Position numbers and translations under genes: made by a program. DNA of 32,581 nt from positions 1 to 32,581 of the forward strand of contig BDIP01000048.1 of NCBI GenBank assembly GCA_003568945.1, read 5' to 3'. Position 1 is the first letter of the stretch, and every line of letters begins with the position of its first letter. This document shows positions 31,494-32,581 of this stretch, in pieces. A model generated the notes under the pieces. It saw only the letters and a program-made list of their open reading frames with translations. It ran no database searches and was not told where the DNA came from. This DNA is from Kipferlia bialata (Eukaryota > Fornicata).

Positions 31494-32581
31494 AACCTCC
31501 ACGGCCTGGCACTCGACAGTACGTTCTTCTCTCTCTCTCTCTCCGTCTACACCCTTTTGTGCATATTGAAGTCAACCTGTCACAATGCATGACGATATGT
31601 TTTCTCTCTCCCTAAACCCCATTAATGCCTAGACCTTGACCTCTCTGGGTGTGATCTGTCTCTCTCTCTCTCTCTCTATACCCTTAATTCCTAGACCTTG
31701 ACCTCTCTGGGTGTGATATGTCCCACGCTGACCTTGGGGAGTGCTCCTTCAACAAGGCAGTCTTGAAGGGGACTATCTTGAAGGTATATAATGTATATAT
31801 ATATATATATAACAAGGCTATCTTGAAGGTAACCATACTTAATGTACTTAAGGTAAATATTTACAATATTGATGGTGAGTGCTCTTTCAACAAGGCAGTC
31901 TTGAAGGGGACTATACTTAAGGTATATAAATACAACATTGATATATATATATAGAGAGAGAGAGATGGTCATTCAACAAGGCAGTCTTGAAGGGAACTAT
32001 CCTGAAGGTATTATTGACTTCATATATTGACGTTTCTCCCCAGGGTACCGTATTTTCCCACTGTTCTAATTTTGCAACATTGTATATATATATGTATACA
32101 TATCTTTCTATATACTAATCTCACCCCCAGGGTACCGACCTGTCCCACTGCAGTGGCATTGACAATTATTAATACAGATAATACATATACTTTACTATAT
32201 GTGCACTGTATGAATATATGTATATATATATATAAATATATATACATTTATAATATACTATATCTACATTGTCTTACCTTAAGGGTGCCGACCTGTCCCA
32301 CTGCAGTGGCATTGACAAGAAGATGCTCCATGCCGTGGCAGACCTGAGGTACAGTGTATATGGTATATATGTTTATATATATATTGTATGATGTTAGTCA
32401 CATGTATGATGCTGCACGCAGTGGCGGACCTCAAGTAGGGAGTATATAGAGTGAAGATAGTGTGTATACACGTGTATATTCCTGAGGCAGACACGCTTCA
32501 GCTGCCTCTTTCGATGAGTTCACCCTTAGGGAGACCAACCTCTCTGCCCTCAACTTCCCTGATACTCTATACACATTTGTA
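31473..32581 (+). CDS. Pentapeptide-repeat-like protein (partial, runs off the window)
   Basis: Exons with agreeing phases: 31473-31518 (DSSLVNANLHGLALD), 31695-31783 (NLDLSGCDMSHADLGECSFN then KAVLKGTILK), 32284-32348 (GADLSHCSGIDKKMLHAVAD then LR) and 32491 to the window end (SFDEFTLRETNLSALNFPD). The A-[DN]-L-x-x periodicity with Leu, Phe or Cys at the central position (NANLHG, LDLSG, HADLG, GADLS, ETNLSA) is the pentapeptide-repeat signature. These repeats fold as a right-handed quadrilateral beta helix, seen in KCTD9 and in bacterial Qnr-type proteins. Upstream exons were not found: the first exon here begins just 180 bp from the minus-strand gene's 5' exon, so the two genes may share or overlap their starts. 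Its introns are packed with duplicated exon edges. Confidence 0.65.
31629..31722. repeat. Duplicated acceptor edge of the second pentapeptide exon
   Basis: CCTAG|ACCTTGACCTCTCTG plus GGTGTGAT occurs at 31628-31655 and as the true exon at 31690-31717, about 62 bp apart. A CT microsatellite lies between the copies. Confidence 0.95.
31739..32010. repeat. Four copies of the second pentapeptide exon's donor edge
   Basis: The exon end AACAAGGCAGTCTTGAAGGG plus GACTATCTTGAAG|GTATAT (to 31783) recurs at 31811-31830 (short, AACAAGGCTATCTTGAAG|GT), 31871-31920 (long, with TGCTCTTTCAACAAG) and 31963-32006. All keep AAG|GTA. Spacing is 60-90 bp with TA-rich filler. Confidence 0.95.
32041..32320. repeat. 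Three copies of the third pentapeptide exon's acceptor edge
   Basis: AG|GGTACCGACCTGTCCCACTG plus CAGTGGCATTGACAA occurs at 32128-32170. The true exon is at 32282-32320 (GGTGCC), and a shorter decayed version lies at 32040-32065 (GGTACCGTATTTTCCCACTG). The same intron thus carries donor copies at its 5' end and acceptor copies at its 3' end. Confidence 0.95.
32325..32437. repeat. Duplicated donor edge of the third pentapeptide exon
   Basis: The exon end GATGCTCCATGCCGTGGCAG plus ACCTGAG|GTAC (32321-32352) recurs as GATGCTGCACGCAGTGGCGG plus ACCTCAAG|TAG at 32408-32437. The copy has lost the GT donor. Confidence 0.8.

Overview
This is a gene-dense stretch of an intron-rich eukaryotic nuclear genome. 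The evidence is GT-AG introns of roughly 50-180 bp that interrupt nearly every reading frame, conserved eukaryotic domains (glutathione peroxidase, SWIM and MYND zinc fingers, NLR-type leucine-rich repeats), and abundant intronic microsatellites and homopolymer C tracts. TGA, TAA and TAG all serve as stops, so the code looks standard. The lineage cannot be fixed from sequence alone. An intron-dense free-living protist fits (a Kipferlia/Carpediemonas-type metamonad is one guess, held weakly). No tRNA, rRNA, CRISPR array or transposon was recognised.

Layout. 96-313 (+): last exon of an unidentified gene. 548-1510 (-): a complete six-exon glutathione peroxidase. 1833-5432 (-): a 14-exon protein with two SWIM zinc fingers. 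5941-about 11407 (-): a very long, Arg/Glu-rich, mostly disordered and coiled-coil protein of unknown function. Divergent from it, 11554-14425 (+): a 14-exon secreted protein with a signal peptide. 14685-about 15577 (-): a MYND zinc-finger protein. 16025-21543 and 22733-27951 (+): two tandem paralogues, each with two blocks of NLR/ribonuclease-inhibitor-like LRRs (one LRR per exon), a small recurring W...W..C module before each block, about ten DPF motifs and a C-terminal coiled coil. 28039 onward (+): a possible small membrane protein. 28526-about 31290 (-): an unidentified, many-exon protein. 31473-end (+): a pentapeptide-repeat-like protein, cut by the window edge.

Exon structures were built by hand by matching GT/GC donors, AG acceptors and codon phase. 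For the peroxidase, the SWIM gene, the secreted gene, the LRR genes and the 28.5-31.3 kb gene, the internal phases all agree. First exons are often unresolved.

The most unusual feature is not a protein. About twenty exon ends have one to three extra partial copies of the exon edge plus its splice site, usually 60-150 bp away inside the adjoining intron. The copies are set in AT, GA or poly-C simple repeats and retain recognisable GT or AG sites. In one gene this has produced three 24-nt phase-preserving micro-exons. The pattern looks like ongoing local duplication of splice junctions, a possible engine of intron growth, intron gain and alternative splicing.
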